Source: Geobacter sp.
GTDB lineage: Bacteria > Desulfobacterota > Desulfuromonadia > Geobacterales > DSM-12255
Length of the DNA: 37,179 nt
Reading direction: 5' to 3'
NCBI GenBank assembly: GCA_009886125.1
Contig: VFJK01000089.1
Coordinates: forward strand, 1-37,179
Part shown: positions 24,648-32,929 of the stretch, piece after piece
How the letters are laid out: each line of letters starts with the position of its first letter
How positions within the stretch are numbered: position 1 is the stretch's first letter
The notes under the pieces: generated by a model
The model's input: the letters and a program-made list of their open reading frames with translations, nothing else
Databases searched by the model: none
What the model was told of the DNA's origin: nothing
Program-made: the position numbers and the translations under genes

Positions 24648-26111
24648 GTGACATCAGCGCCTAAACTGTATTTACTGGATGGCTCCAGTTACATCTACCG
24701 TGCCTACTACGGGGTCAGGGACGTCGCCACGAGCAACGGGATGCCGACCAATGCCGTATTCGGTTTTACCCGGATGCTTCTCACCCTTCTGCAGGAGGAC
24801 CGCCCCGAATATCTTGCCGTCGTCTTCGATCCCCCACGGGAAGCTACCTTCCGCAGGGAGATCTACCCGGAGTACAAAGCCAACCGGGACGCCATGCCCG
24901 AAGATCTTCTCCCCCAGATCCCGTTCATCAGAAAAGTCCTGCTGGCTCTCAATATACCGGCGCTGGAAGCTCCCGGTTTTGAGGCCGACGATGTCATTGC
25001 CACCCTTGCCCGCCGGTATGCTGCGGAAGGGGTCGAGGTGACGGTCGTCACCGGTGACAAGGATCTGCTCCAGATCGTCAACGACCGGATCAGCCTGCTC
25101 GATACCATGAAAGAGAAACGTTCCGGGCCGCAGGAGGTACTGGAGCGCTTCGGTGTCCCGCCGGAGCTGGTGGCGGATGTCCTCGGGCTGGCTGGCGACA
25201 GTGCCGACAATATTCCCGGAGTTCCCGGCATCGGCGAGAAGACCGCCAGCGAGCTGGTCCGCAGGTTCGGTTCGCTGGAAGAAGTCCTCCAATGGCGGAG
25301 CATGGTCAGCGGCAAACAGCGCCGGGGTAATCTGCGTATCCATGCAGACCAGGCCCGGCTCTCGAAGGTCCTTGCAACCGTCCGCTATGATGTCCCTCTG
25401 GATATCCCCCTTGCAGCTCTGCAGCGCCAGTCGCCGAACCTGACCGAACTGATCCCTCTGCTGCGGGAGCTGGAGTTTGCGAATCTGGAGGTCGCCTTCA
25501 CCCCGCCTCCTGTCGGTGTCGTCGAGATCTACAGCGACGGCTCCGGTAGAGAGTCCGGTCCCGGCGGCTATGGCGTGATCCTGCGCTACGGCGAGCATGA
25601 GAAGGAACTGAGCGGTTTTGAGCCCGCTTCCACCTCGCAGCGGATGGAACTCACTGCGGCGATCAGGGGGCTGGAGGCGCTGACTTCCCGCAAAAGAGTG
25701 CGACTGCTGAGCGACTCACAGTATCTTGTCCGGGGGATGAGCGAATGGCTGCCGGGCTGGATCCGTGCCGGACGTCTGGAGAGTCCGGAAGCGCTCAGGA
25801 ATCAGGATCTCTGGCAGCGGCTGGCCGCGCTTTCCACGGATCATGAGATCATCTGGGAGTGGGTGCGAGGCCATGCGGGGAATCACTTCAACGAGCGCTG
25901 CGACAGACTGGCAAAGCGGGCAGCAGACGAGGGGATAAAGGCGGTAGAGAAGGAAGCCCTGGCGGCGGCAGCGGCAAAAACAGCCGGGGAGCACGCCAGG
26001 GAAGAGCAGGCCCTCCGGGTGCCGGTCGAAACTGTTCATCAGGCAGCGGCTGCGGTCAGGGGTGATCTGCAGTTCAAGGCTGATGACGATGGCCAGCTTC
26101 TGCTCTGTTAA
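24648..26111 (+). CDS. Fusion of PolA-type 5'-3' exonuclease (FEN) and RNase HI
   Basis: 487 residues, GTG start with GGAGA about 6 bases upstream. Residues 1-~285 form the 5'-nuclease domain of DNA polymerase I: LYLLDGSSYIYRAYYG (Asp11), YKANRDAMP, FEADDVIATL (Glu112, Asp114, Asp115), TGDKDLLQ (Asp137, Asp139) and the helix-three-turn-helix DNA-binding stretch with GDSADNIPGVPGIGEKTA. Residues ~291-428 form a complete type 1 RNase H: YSDGSG (Asp297), RMELTAAIRGLEAL (Glu334), LLSDSQYLVRG (Asp356) and WVRGHAGNHFNERCD (His409, Asp419). A ~55-residue Ala/Glu-rich tail follows. No polymerase or 3'-5' exonuclease domain is present. The combination suggests removal of RNA primers or RNA-DNA hybrids from both the nick and within the hybrid; this role is inferred. 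Confidence 0.93.
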   Translation: MTSAPKLYLLDGSSYIYRAYYGVRDVATSNGMPTNAVFGFTRMLLTLLQEDRPEYLAVVFDPPREATFRREIYPEYKANRDAMPEDLLPQIPFIRKVLLALNIPALEAPGFEADDVIATLARRYAAEGVEVTVVTGDKDLLQIVNDRISLLDTMKEKRSGPQEVLERFGVPPELVADVLGLAGDSADNIPGVPGIGEKTASELVRRFGSLEEVLQWRSMVSGKQRRGNLRIHADQARLSKVLATVRYDVPLDIPLAALQRQSPNLTELIPLLRELEFANLEVAFTPPPVGVVEIYSDGSGRESGPGGYGVILRYGEHEKELSGFEPASTSQRMELTAAIRGLEALTSRKRVRLLSDSQYLVRGMSEWLPGWIRAGRLESPEALRNQDLWQRLAALSTDHEIIWEWVRGHAGNHFNERCDRLAKRAADEGIKAVEKEALAAAAAKTAGEHAREEQALRVPVETVHQAAAAVRGDLQFKADDDGQLLLC

Positions 26112-26132
26112 ATCAATTCGAGGACACGTATC

Positions 26133-26654
26133 ATGAAAATACAGAGATTATCTGAAGAAAACCGCCCCAAGGTCTATGCGCTGCTACAGCGTGCCTTTCC
26201 ATACAGTACCTGTGAAGCGGAACTGGTGCAGAAGCTCCACGAAAACGGCAAACCCCTGCACGAATGGGTCTGCATCCATACCAACAAGGTCATCGCCTAC
26301 ATCGCCTTTTCCAGTGCCTGGCATGGCAGCGAGATCTGCGGTCTGCACCTGGCCCCCATGGCCGTGACACCCGACTTCCAGAAGCAGGGGGTGGGGTCGG
26401 AGCTGCTCCGGTTTGCACTACGGCAGGAAGCGATCAAAAGCCAGCCCCTCTTTGTCCTCGGCAAGCCCGATTATTACCGCCGGTTCGGTTTTGAACCGTG
26501 CAAGATGCCCATCTGCCCGTTCGATAAGAACAACACGCATTTTCTCAGCATGCGCCATACCTCCGCAGCCCTCTACGTTGTCGGTTATGAACCGGAGTTC
26601 AAGCCTGCTGAAAAACCGCCCGTCCCGAAAATGAAGACGCGCCGGGGAAGGTGA
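26133..26654 (+). CDS. GNAT family N-acetyltransferase (YhbS-like)
   Basis: 173 residues. The acetyl-CoA-binding signature is LAPMAVTPDFQKQGVGSELL (Q/RxxGxG/A pattern), and VLGKPDYYRRFGFEP is the typical YhbS-group motif at the end of the fold. The N-terminus starts with a helix containing LLQRAFPYSTCEAELVQKL, also typical of the group. The acyl acceptor is unknown. The C-terminal 20 residues are Pro/Lys/Arg-rich. It lies 21 bp after the exonuclease-RNase H gene and is probably co-transcribed; GAGGA precedes the ATG. Confidence 0.88.
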   Translation: MKIQRLSEENRPKVYALLQRAFPYSTCEAELVQKLHENGKPLHEWVCIHTNKVIAYIAFSSAWHGSEICGLHLAPMAVTPDFQKQGVGSELLRFALRQEAIKSQPLFVLGKPDYYRRFGFEPCKMPICPFDKNNTHFLSMRHTSAALYVVGYEPEFKPAEKPPVPKMKTRRGR

Positions 26655-26758
26655 TCTGCAGGAAGCATTGGAAGAAGCAGCGTGAGATGGAGATCGGAAC
26701 CCGGACTGCTAACTTTCACCGAAATGAGTACCATCATACTGTCATGGGAGAGCGCACT

Positions 26759-27547
26759 ATGAATGATCATTCCACAGCCGTCTGCCACGCACCTTCTTCA
26801 TATCTAGTCACCGGGGTGCGTCTTGTCTCCCTTACCCTTTTCCTCCTCCTGTTCATGGCACAAAACGCATCTCCCCTCAATATTCCGGAAAAGCTTGTCT
26901 ACGATATTACCTGGACAGGGATCAAGGCGGGGACAGCGACACAGGAAATCGTGGTGGAGAAGGACCTCCTCAGGGTCATTTCGACAGTCCGTTCAGCCGA
27001 CTGGATCTCGGTTTTTTTCCCGGTCGAGGACAGGGTCGAGAGCCTTCTCACACGAGGACCGCCTCGCCAGGTCGGCCTGCCCTTGAACTTCCGGATGAAG
27101 GTCAAGGAAGGGAATCACCGTAAGGACAAGGAAATTATTTTCGACCACGGAAAGGGGAGTGCCCGCTATATCGATCACATTAACGGCGAGAATACGACCC
27201 TTGAGATCAAAGGGCAGACCTACGACACCTACTCGAGTTTTTATTATGTGCGGATGCTCCCTCTCGAAGTCGGCAAATCGGTTTTCGTTTCCGTTCTTGA
27301 CGACAAACGGCTTTGGAACATCGAGGTGCAGGTGCTGAAGAAGGAACGTATAAAGACCGTTCTGGGGGAGGTCAACACCATTCTGATCTACCCGTTGGTC
27401 AAAAACGAGGGGATGTTTGAACGGAAAGGGGCGATTTATATCTGGCTTACCGATGACGAGAGACGGATCCCCGTCAAAATGAAAACGAAAGTGGCTATCG
27501 GAAGTATTACTGCTACGCTGGTGGGTGGGGATTATGGTGATAAGTGA
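26759..27547 (+). CDS. DUF3108 domain envelope protein
   Basis: 262 residues from the ATG at 26759, which has GGGAGAG 6 bases upstream; the frame is open further upstream to 26651, but that extension is Arg/His-rich and looks non-coding. An N-terminal hydrophobic segment (VRLVSLTLFLLLFMAQNAS) acts as signal peptide or anchor. The body is beta-rich: IPEKLVYDITWTGIKAGTAT near the start and IYIWLTDDERRIPVKMKTKV near the end, the two best-conserved blocks of DUF3108. The family lies in the cell envelope and is often found beside lipid or outer-membrane genes; its molecular role is not known. Confidence 0.82.
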   Translation: MNDHSTAVCHAPSSYLVTGVRLVSLTLFLLLFMAQNASPLNIPEKLVYDITWTGIKAGTATQEIVVEKDLLRVISTVRSADWISVFFPVEDRVESLLTRGPPRQVGLPLNFRMKVKEGNHRKDKEIIFDHGKGSARYIDHINGENTTLEIKGQTYDTYSSFYYVRMLPLEVGKSVFVSVLDDKRLWNIEVQVLKKERIKTVLGEVNTILIYPLVKNEGMFERKGAIYIWLTDDERRIPVKMKTKVAIGSITATLVGGDYGDK

Positions 27548-27622
27548 CTACTAATGTGCCACGGGCGGTTTCCCTGACCGTTCACAAGGTCCGCGGCATG
27601 GAGGCGCGCAAGGAGGAGAGGA

Positions 27623-29215
27623 ATGCATAGAGGAAGGGGGTGGTGGCCAGCGAGACGTTACGCCGGGCTGGTCTGCCTGTCTGTGCTGGCGGCACTCACT
27701 GTAGTCGGGTGGCGGGGTAAAGCCCTGGCTGCCGGGCCGAAACAGGGAGGAACACTGACCGTCGGGGTTGACCGGGAATTCCGCGGTTTCGACCCCCTCA
27801 CGGTGATATACCTCCAGAAAGGCGACCGCAGTGTTGTCATGGCAATCGAGGAGCGGCTTTTCGACCTGGATGACAAAGGGAGGCTCGTTCCCGAGCTCGC
27901 CCTTTCGGCAACCCCGTCGGAAGACGGGAAAGCCTGGACCATCAAGCTCCGCCAGGGTGTTTCCTTTCATGACGGAACCCCGTTTAATGCCGACGCAGTG
28001 GTGGTGCATTGGGAGAGAATGCTCAATCCCCGGAACCGCTTCTCCGGGGCGATCTATATCGAACCGGTGCAGTCGGTGACGAAGATTGACGAACACACTG
28101 TCCGGTTCATCCTGAAACACCCCTGGGCCGCGCTTACCTCGATGCTTAGCGGAGCGCAGTTGACGGGAGCCTATATCCCGTCACCGAAAGCGGTGCGGGA
28201 GAAGACGCAGAACCGCGCTCCGGTCGGCACCGGACCGTTCATGTTCAAGGAATGGGTAGCCTCCGACCGTCTGGTGGTGGTCAGGAATCCCGGATACTGG
28301 CGCAAGGGGAAACCGTACCTGGACAGCGTCGTCTTCCGGCCGGTTCCCGACATGCAGTCCCTCTTCGCCGGTCTGCGCTCGGGTGCGACCGACCTCATCC
28401 AGACCGACTGGGCTCCGCACATCCTCGATGCAATAAAAGGCCGGTCGCTCAAAGTCTACAGCGCAGATTCCAGCGGCCCATACACATTCATCATAAACAC
28501 CGAAAATCCCCCCCTGGACGACGTCCGGGTCCGCCGCGCCCTGGCCTATGCCTGGAACCAGGAATCCTATCTGCGGGCTGACTCCCGACGGACCCTCCCG
28601 ATGGCAAAGGAACCGTTCGGCGGGACACTATCCTGTGGAGACTACGGCTATCGCTCCTACAATCCTGCCAAGGCAAAAAAACTCCTTGCGGAATACGGAA
28701 AACCGGTGACCCTGGAGCTGCTGGTGCCCGACACCCCCCGGGGAAAGGAGTCGGGAAAGAGCATGCAGCGGCTGTTCAGGGAAGCCGGAATCACTCTGAA
28801 GCTTGCACTCGCGACCGAGGGAGAACTGGTCAGGAAGGTCATGCGCGGCAACTACCAGATCGCCGACTGGCGGCTGACAGATCTTAACGATATGGGGCCT
28901 TATCTCAGGGTTTGTCTCCATTCAAAAGGGCAGCTGAATTTTAGCAGGTACCGAAACCCAGCAATGGATGAACTTCTGGAAACACAGCTGATGAGCACCG
29001 ATGACGAGACGAGACAGAAAGCTCTCTGCCAGATAGCCACCCGGATTAACGAGGATGTGATGTACTTGTATGGCGGCGGTCGACGTTTCCACGTCATTGC
29101 CAACCCGTCGATTCAGGGGGTCGACATGATCGAACATGGCGTCATCCGGGTGAGCGAAATCTGGGTGAAGGAAGAGGTGAAGAAAGCGAAAAAGAAGTCG
29201 AAGAAAGTGAAATAA
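27623..29215 (+). CDS. Peptide/nickel-type ABC transporter substrate-binding protein (SBP family 5)
   Basis: 530 residues, GGAGGAG before the ATG. A long signal peptide (Arg-rich start, then YAGLVCLSVLAALTVVGW, cleaved near ALAA) precedes the mature protein, which begins GGTLTVGVDREFRGFDPL. Family landmarks follow: WTIKLRQGVSFHDGTPFNAD (about 116-135), APVGTGPFMFKEW, and VRRALAYAWNQESYL. Such proteins bind oligopeptides, dipeptides, nickel chelates or glutathione. There are no permease or ATPase genes beside it, so it is an orphan in this window. The C-terminal ~15 residues are a Lys-rich tail, uncommon in the family and similar in flavour to the Lys-rich protein at 9786. Confidence 0.9.
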   Translation: MHRGRGWWPARRYAGLVCLSVLAALTVVGWRGKALAAGPKQGGTLTVGVDREFRGFDPLTVIYLQKGDRSVVMAIEERLFDLDDKGRLVPELALSATPSEDGKAWTIKLRQGVSFHDGTPFNADAVVVHWERMLNPRNRFSGAIYIEPVQSVTKIDEHTVRFILKHPWAALTSMLSGAQLTGAYIPSPKAVREKTQNRAPVGTGPFMFKEWVASDRLVVVRNPGYWRKGKPYLDSVVFRPVPDMQSLFAGLRSGATDLIQTDWAPHILDAIKGRSLKVYSADSSGPYTFIINTENPPLDDVRVRRALAYAWNQESYLRADSRRTLPMAKEPFGGTLSCGDYGYRSYNPAKAKKLLAEYGKPVTLELLVPDTPRGKESGKSMQRLFREAGITLKLALATEGELVRKVMRGNYQIADWRLTDLNDMGPYLRVCLHSKGQLNFSRYRNPAMDELLETQLMSTDDETRQKALCQIATRINEDVMYLYGGGRRFHVIANPSIQGVDMIEHGVIRVSEIWVKEEVKKAKKKSKKVK

Positions 29216-29255
29216 TTGGCGCAGCAGCCTGGGGCTCACGAAGGTCCGGCTCCTT

Positions 29256-30380
29256 CTACTTTGCTGCGGTTCCCTCTAACACGATTTCCAGCCTGAAGGT
29301 GAAGGCAAACTTGGTGGGGAACTGCCTGTCACCCGTCCGGGGCCAGAAGATCTCCGGCTCCAACTCGAAATAGACCCACTTTCTCAGCAAGTCCCGCCGA
29401 TACCGCGTCAGCAGCCGATAATTACTTACCGTGTCATAGAAGCTGGTATTACCATACACGCCTCCCAACACGGTTATTGCACTCTGGTTGGAAAGCTCGT
29501 GGATCAGTGATAGTTCCGATCCCATCTCGAATCCCTGGATCCCTCTCGCTGCCGTCCCGGAGGAGGCCCAGCGGAGCAGGGTCTCCTTATCGAGCAACCG
29601 CTCCAGGGTCAGTTCCGTAGTCGTGCCGGGACCTTTGGGAGTGATCACGAACAAAGTCTCTTCGAACCGGAACAGGGAAGTGTCGCTGAAATGGTAGTTG
29701 TACTGGAAGCGGCTCCGCACAAACGCCTCTGGCGGAAGAACGATCCGGACCCCGGCGCCGAGGAACAGGTCCATGGACGGGGATTTGATTAATCCGTAAC
29801 GAAGCTCAGTGTTGACGAATTTGGTGGTATTTCCGGAGGTCCGGTCGAAACCCGGATTCCCCGGGTCTTCAGGGAGACTCGGCGTGACTGGGGGCGGTTC
29901 ATTATCGCCCGAGATGGTAAGACGTAACCGCTCATTGATCTTGGAAAGCACCAGGTTGGCCCGGATCGAGGGGCCAAACTTTAAATTCTCGCCCTCTTCA
30001 GCCCGAATGGCACTACGCAGGCGGATCTGATATCTCGTCTGCCGGAGATTCGCCGTCTTGGGGTTACCGAAAAAATCGTCGAATCGAACGACCTGCTCGA
30101 GGATGTTCCGTTGCATGTACTCATGGGTTTCGTCCGCGGTGTTCGTGCTCTTTGTCTCAATTGGCTCGATGGGAGTCTCAGGTGATGGGGGGGGCGTCGC
30201 CGCAGGAGCGGGCTGCGTTGCTGGCGCGGGCTGCACTTCCGCCTTTTCCCCTGCACTCGAAACCCCGGCCCCGACAAACTGAAAAAACAGTGCTGCTGCC
30301 AGGATGACGGCATGGAACAGGCGTAAAGCTTCCGCTTGCCGGGTCACCTGCCCCTTCTTTCTGAATAAAAACCAAACCAT
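29256..30380 (-). CDS. Predicted outer-membrane protein (beta-barrel), function unknown
   Basis: About 374 residues from the chosen ATG at 30380, which has AGGA 9 bases upstream. Other starts are possible: ATG 30458 gives 400 residues without a clear ribosome site, and GTG 30347 directly opens the signal peptide. A hydrophobic signal (LFHAVILAAALFFQFVGAG) is followed by a Pro/Ala-rich linker with APATQPAPAATPPPSPETP. The rest has alternating polar and hydrophobic strands with aromatic residues, such as YQIRLRSAIRAEEG, VNTELRYGLIKSPSMDLFLG and a terminal strand FAFTFRLEIVLEG, as expected of a membrane barrel. I do not recognise the family. It converges with the binding-protein gene 40 bp away. 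Confidence 0.72.
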   Translation of the reverse strand: MVWFLFRKKGQVTRQAEALRLFHAVILAAALFFQFVGAGVSSAGEKAEVQPAPATQPAPAATPPPSPETPIEPIETKSTNTADETHEYMQRNILEQVVRFDDFFGNPKTANLRQTRYQIRLRSAIRAEEGENLKFGPSIRANLVLSKINERLRLTISGDNEPPPVTPSLPEDPGNPGFDRTSGNTTKFVNTELRYGLIKSPSMDLFLGAGVRIVLPPEAFVRSRFQYNYHFSDTSLFRFEETLFVITPKGPGTTTELTLERLLDKETLLRWASSGTAARGIQGFEMGSELSLIHELSNQSAITVLGGVYGNTSFYDTVSNYRLLTRYRRDLLRKWVYFELEPEIFWPRTGDRQFPTKFAFTFRLEIVLEGTAAK

Positions 30381-30722
30381 ACTTAGCAATCCTGCAAACA
30401 CGGGAGTTCCCATTGCGCCGGCGCGGCAACGGGGTGAACTGAAGGCAGCAAAAGACATGTTTCAAGCTGCTGCCCTCGTAAGTATACTTGATGGACTTCT
30501 TCTGTCCAGTGTCCAGAGAGTGCAGGGCGATCAGGGGGATTCCGGGGGGAATCCCCTGCTGTTTTCCATTTTGGGCTGTCCATTTATCCGCCCGCTATTA
30601 CTCATTATCTCTGGCATCCGGCGAACATCGGCGCTAGAATATCACGTTGCTGAAAGAACGCTGACTGGCAGATAGTAAAAAGTGTGTCAAGCTATCGATG
30701 TGATGATTATGGAGTTCGAATC
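30381..30722. other. Intergenic region between divergent genes, with one hairpin
   Basis: 342 bases without a supported gene, depending on the starts chosen. It holds a G-rich hairpin (AGGGGGATTCC at 30533-30543 and GGAATCCCCT at 30548-30557, one bulged G). A weak T-run follows on the plus strand. No confident promoter was found for either flanking gene. Confidence 0.5.
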
Positions 30723-32240
30723 TTGAAAATTCCCCTTCAGCCTGATACTCCGGAAAACAGGGCGCTGACAGAGAATGTCCACCCGTCTGACTGGGCCAAT
30801 CCCGAGCCGACGGGACGCTACAATCTTGTTGTCATAGGCGCCGGGACCGCCGGCTTGATCTGTGCCGCCGGTGCTGCCGGGATCGGGGCAAAGGTGGCCC
30901 TTATCGAGCGGCATCTGCTGGGCGGCGATTGTCTGAACGTCGGCTGTGTCCCTTCAAAAGGGGTGATCCGGGCTTCGCGGGCTCTCTTCGACGCAAGAAA
31001 CGGAAGCGGGTTTGGCGTGCTTGGTGGTGAGAGTATCAGTTTTGATTTTGGTGCTGCCATGGAGCGGATGCGCCGCTTGCGCGCCGATATCAGCCATCAC
31101 GATTCGGCCCGCCGTTTCCGCGATGAACTGGGGGTCGACGTGTTTATCGGCCAGGGGAGCTTCAGCGGTTCCGACACGGTCCTTGTGGCAGGCAAAACCT
31201 TGCACTTCAAGAAAGCAGCCATATGTACCGGTGCCCGGGCTGAGGCGCCGCCCATTCCCGGACTGACAGAGGCCGGCTATCTGACGAACGAATCGATCTT
31301 CTCCCTGACGACACTGCCGCCACGCCTGGCAGTGATAGGTGCCGGCCCCATCGGCTGCGAGCTGGCACAGGCATTCGCCCGCTTCGGCAGCAGGGTGACC
31401 CTGGTCGAGTCGGGGCCGCACATTCTCGGCCGGGAGGACGGCGATGCCGCCAGAATGCTCCAGTCGGTATTTGTAAGGGAAGGGGTCGATCTGCACATGA
31501 GGGTGAAAATCCTCGCGGTGGAAATGCGGGGAAGCGACAAGGTCCTTCATCTGGAACGTGACGGTCAGTCAGTGGAGGTCGTTGCTGATGAGATCCTGGT
31601 CGGTGTCGGCAGGGTGCCCAATATCGTAGGACTTGAACTGGAAAAGGCCGGAATTATTTTCGACAAGAGCGGGGTTACGGTCAATGATACCCTGCAGACG
31701 TCAAACCCGGATATCTATGCCGCCGGTGACATCTGCTCACCGTACAAGTTCACCCATACTGCCGATGCCCAGGCCCGCATTCTTATTGCCAATGCCCTGT
31801 TCTTGGGGCGGCAGAAGAGTTCGGCCCTGACCATCCCCTGGTGCACCTACACCGATCCGGAGATAGCCCATGTCGGGATGTATGAGCAGGATGCCAGGGA
31901 AAAGGGTGCCGAGGTTATGACACTTACCATCCCGTTGGCTGATGTCGACCGGGCCGTGCTTGACGGTGAAACCGAAGGATTTGCCCGCGTTCACCTGAAA
32001 AAGGGGAGTGATACGATCCTCGGAGCAACCATCGTTGCCCGCCATGCCGGCGAGATGATCAATGAGTTCTCACTTGCCATCACCAATGGTCTCGGGATCT
32101 CTGCCATCGCTAAAACCATACATCCTTACCCGACGCAGGCGGAAGTCATCAAACGGCTTGGGGACGCGTATAACCGCACGCGTTTGACGCCATTCGTGAA
32201 GAACCTGCTTTCCGGCTGGCTCAAATGGCAGAGAGGCTGA
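30723..32240 (+). CDS. FAD-dependent pyridine nucleotide-disulfide oxidoreductase (mercuric-reductase-like)
   Basis: 505 residues from TTG 30723, which has GGAG 8 bases upstream; an upstream GTG at 30684 lacks a ribosome site. Seen: FAD-binding VVIGAGTAGL (about 37-46), redox-active GGDCLNVGCVPSK with Cys70 and Cys75, NAD(P)H-binding VIGAGPIGCELAQAF, second FAD motif with DIYAAGDI, and the C-terminal dimer-interface HPYPTQAE block, equivalent to HAHPT in glutathione reductase. There is no N-terminal metal-binding HMA domain and no terminal Cys pair, so it is not a classical MerA. Proteins like this often stand next to VTT-family membrane proteins and ArsS, as here. Substrate unknown. Confidence 0.9.
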   Translation: MKIPLQPDTPENRALTENVHPSDWANPEPTGRYNLVVIGAGTAGLICAAGAAGIGAKVALIERHLLGGDCLNVGCVPSKGVIRASRALFDARNGSGFGVLGGESISFDFGAAMERMRRLRADISHHDSARRFRDELGVDVFIGQGSFSGSDTVLVAGKTLHFKKAAICTGARAEAPPIPGLTEAGYLTNESIFSLTTLPPRLAVIGAGPIGCELAQAFARFGSRVTLVESGPHILGREDGDAARMLQSVFVREGVDLHMRVKILAVEMRGSDKVLHLERDGQSVEVVADEILVGVGRVPNIVGLELEKAGIIFDKSGVTVNDTLQTSNPDIYAAGDICSPYKFTHTADAQARILIANALFLGRQKSSALTIPWCTYTDPEIAHVGMYEQDAREKGAEVMTLTIPLADVDRAVLDGETEGFARVHLKKGSDTILGATIVARHAGEMINEFSLAITNGLGISAIAKTIHPYPTQAEVIKRLGDAYNRTRLTPFVKNLLSGWLKWQRG

Positions 32241-32243
32241 TCA

Positions 32244-32921
32244 ATGAACAGTAAAAAGATCGTCATCTCCCTTGTCGGGATTGTTGTTGTCGCGGGATTC
32301 TTTTACTTCGATCTTCAGCGTTTTCTGACGCTGACTGCACTGAAAGCCAACCGTCAGGCGCTGCTCGATTACTATGCCGTTCACAAGCTGGTCACGGTCG
32401 CAGGTTTCATGGCGATCTATATCGTCCAGACCGCCCTGTCGCTGCCCGGTGCAGCCATCCTGTCGCTGGCAGCCGGAGCGATCTTCGGCTCGATCACTGG
32501 GACGCTCTATGCCATTATAGCTGCAACGGCCGGTGCGACCCTGGCTTTTCTGGTAACTCGTTACCTGCTGCGCGATGCGGTCCTGAAGAGATTCGGCAGC
32601 AGGCTGGAGGGTATGAACCGGGAGCTGGAAAGCCGTGGCTTCAATTATCTCCTCTTCCTGCGACTGGTGCCGGTTTTTCCGTTCTTCCTTATCAATCTTG
32701 CTGCCGGATTGACCCGTTTGCCGCTGCGGACATTTTTCCTTGCAACAATGCTCGGTATCATCCCCGGCGGCTTTGTTTTTGTGAATGCGGGAGCGAGTCT
32801 GGCGACCATTGACTCTCTTTCCGGCATCGTCTCTCCGCGGGTGCTTGGTTCGTTCGCACTGCTCGGACTGTTTGCACTGCTGCCGGCGGTGTACAGCAGA
32901 TTAAAATCGAAAAAGGGGTAA
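32244..32921 (+). CDS. VTT/TVP38-TMEM64 (DedA-like) membrane protein
   Basis: 225 residues with about five hydrophobic segments: VISLVGIVVVAGFFYFDL at the start, ALSLPGAAILSLAAGAIFGS (the conserved P-G-A / G-A-x-F-G re-entrant motif), IIAATAGATLAFLVTRYLLR, LRLVPVFPFFLINLAAGLTR (the second conserved R-x-x-P-x-x-P-F block) and a C-terminal pair. This is the VTT domain of TVP38/TMEM64 proteins, membrane proteins related to DedA lipid transporters. The start overlaps closely with the upstream flavoprotein gene (3 bp gap) and AGAGG precedes it. The cargo in this operon is unknown; a role in handling arsenic- or sulfur-containing lipids is speculative. Confidence 0.9.
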   Translation: MNSKKIVISLVGIVVVAGFFYFDLQRFLTLTALKANRQALLDYYAVHKLVTVAGFMAIYIVQTALSLPGAAILSLAAGAIFGSITGTLYAIIAATAGATLAFLVTRYLLRDAVLKRFGSRLEGMNRELESRGFNYLLFLRLVPVFPFFLINLAAGLTRLPLRTFFLATMLGIIPGGFVFVNAGASLATIDSLSGIVSPRVLGSFALLGLFALLPAVYSRLKSKKG

Positions 32922-32929
32922 CTCAGACT

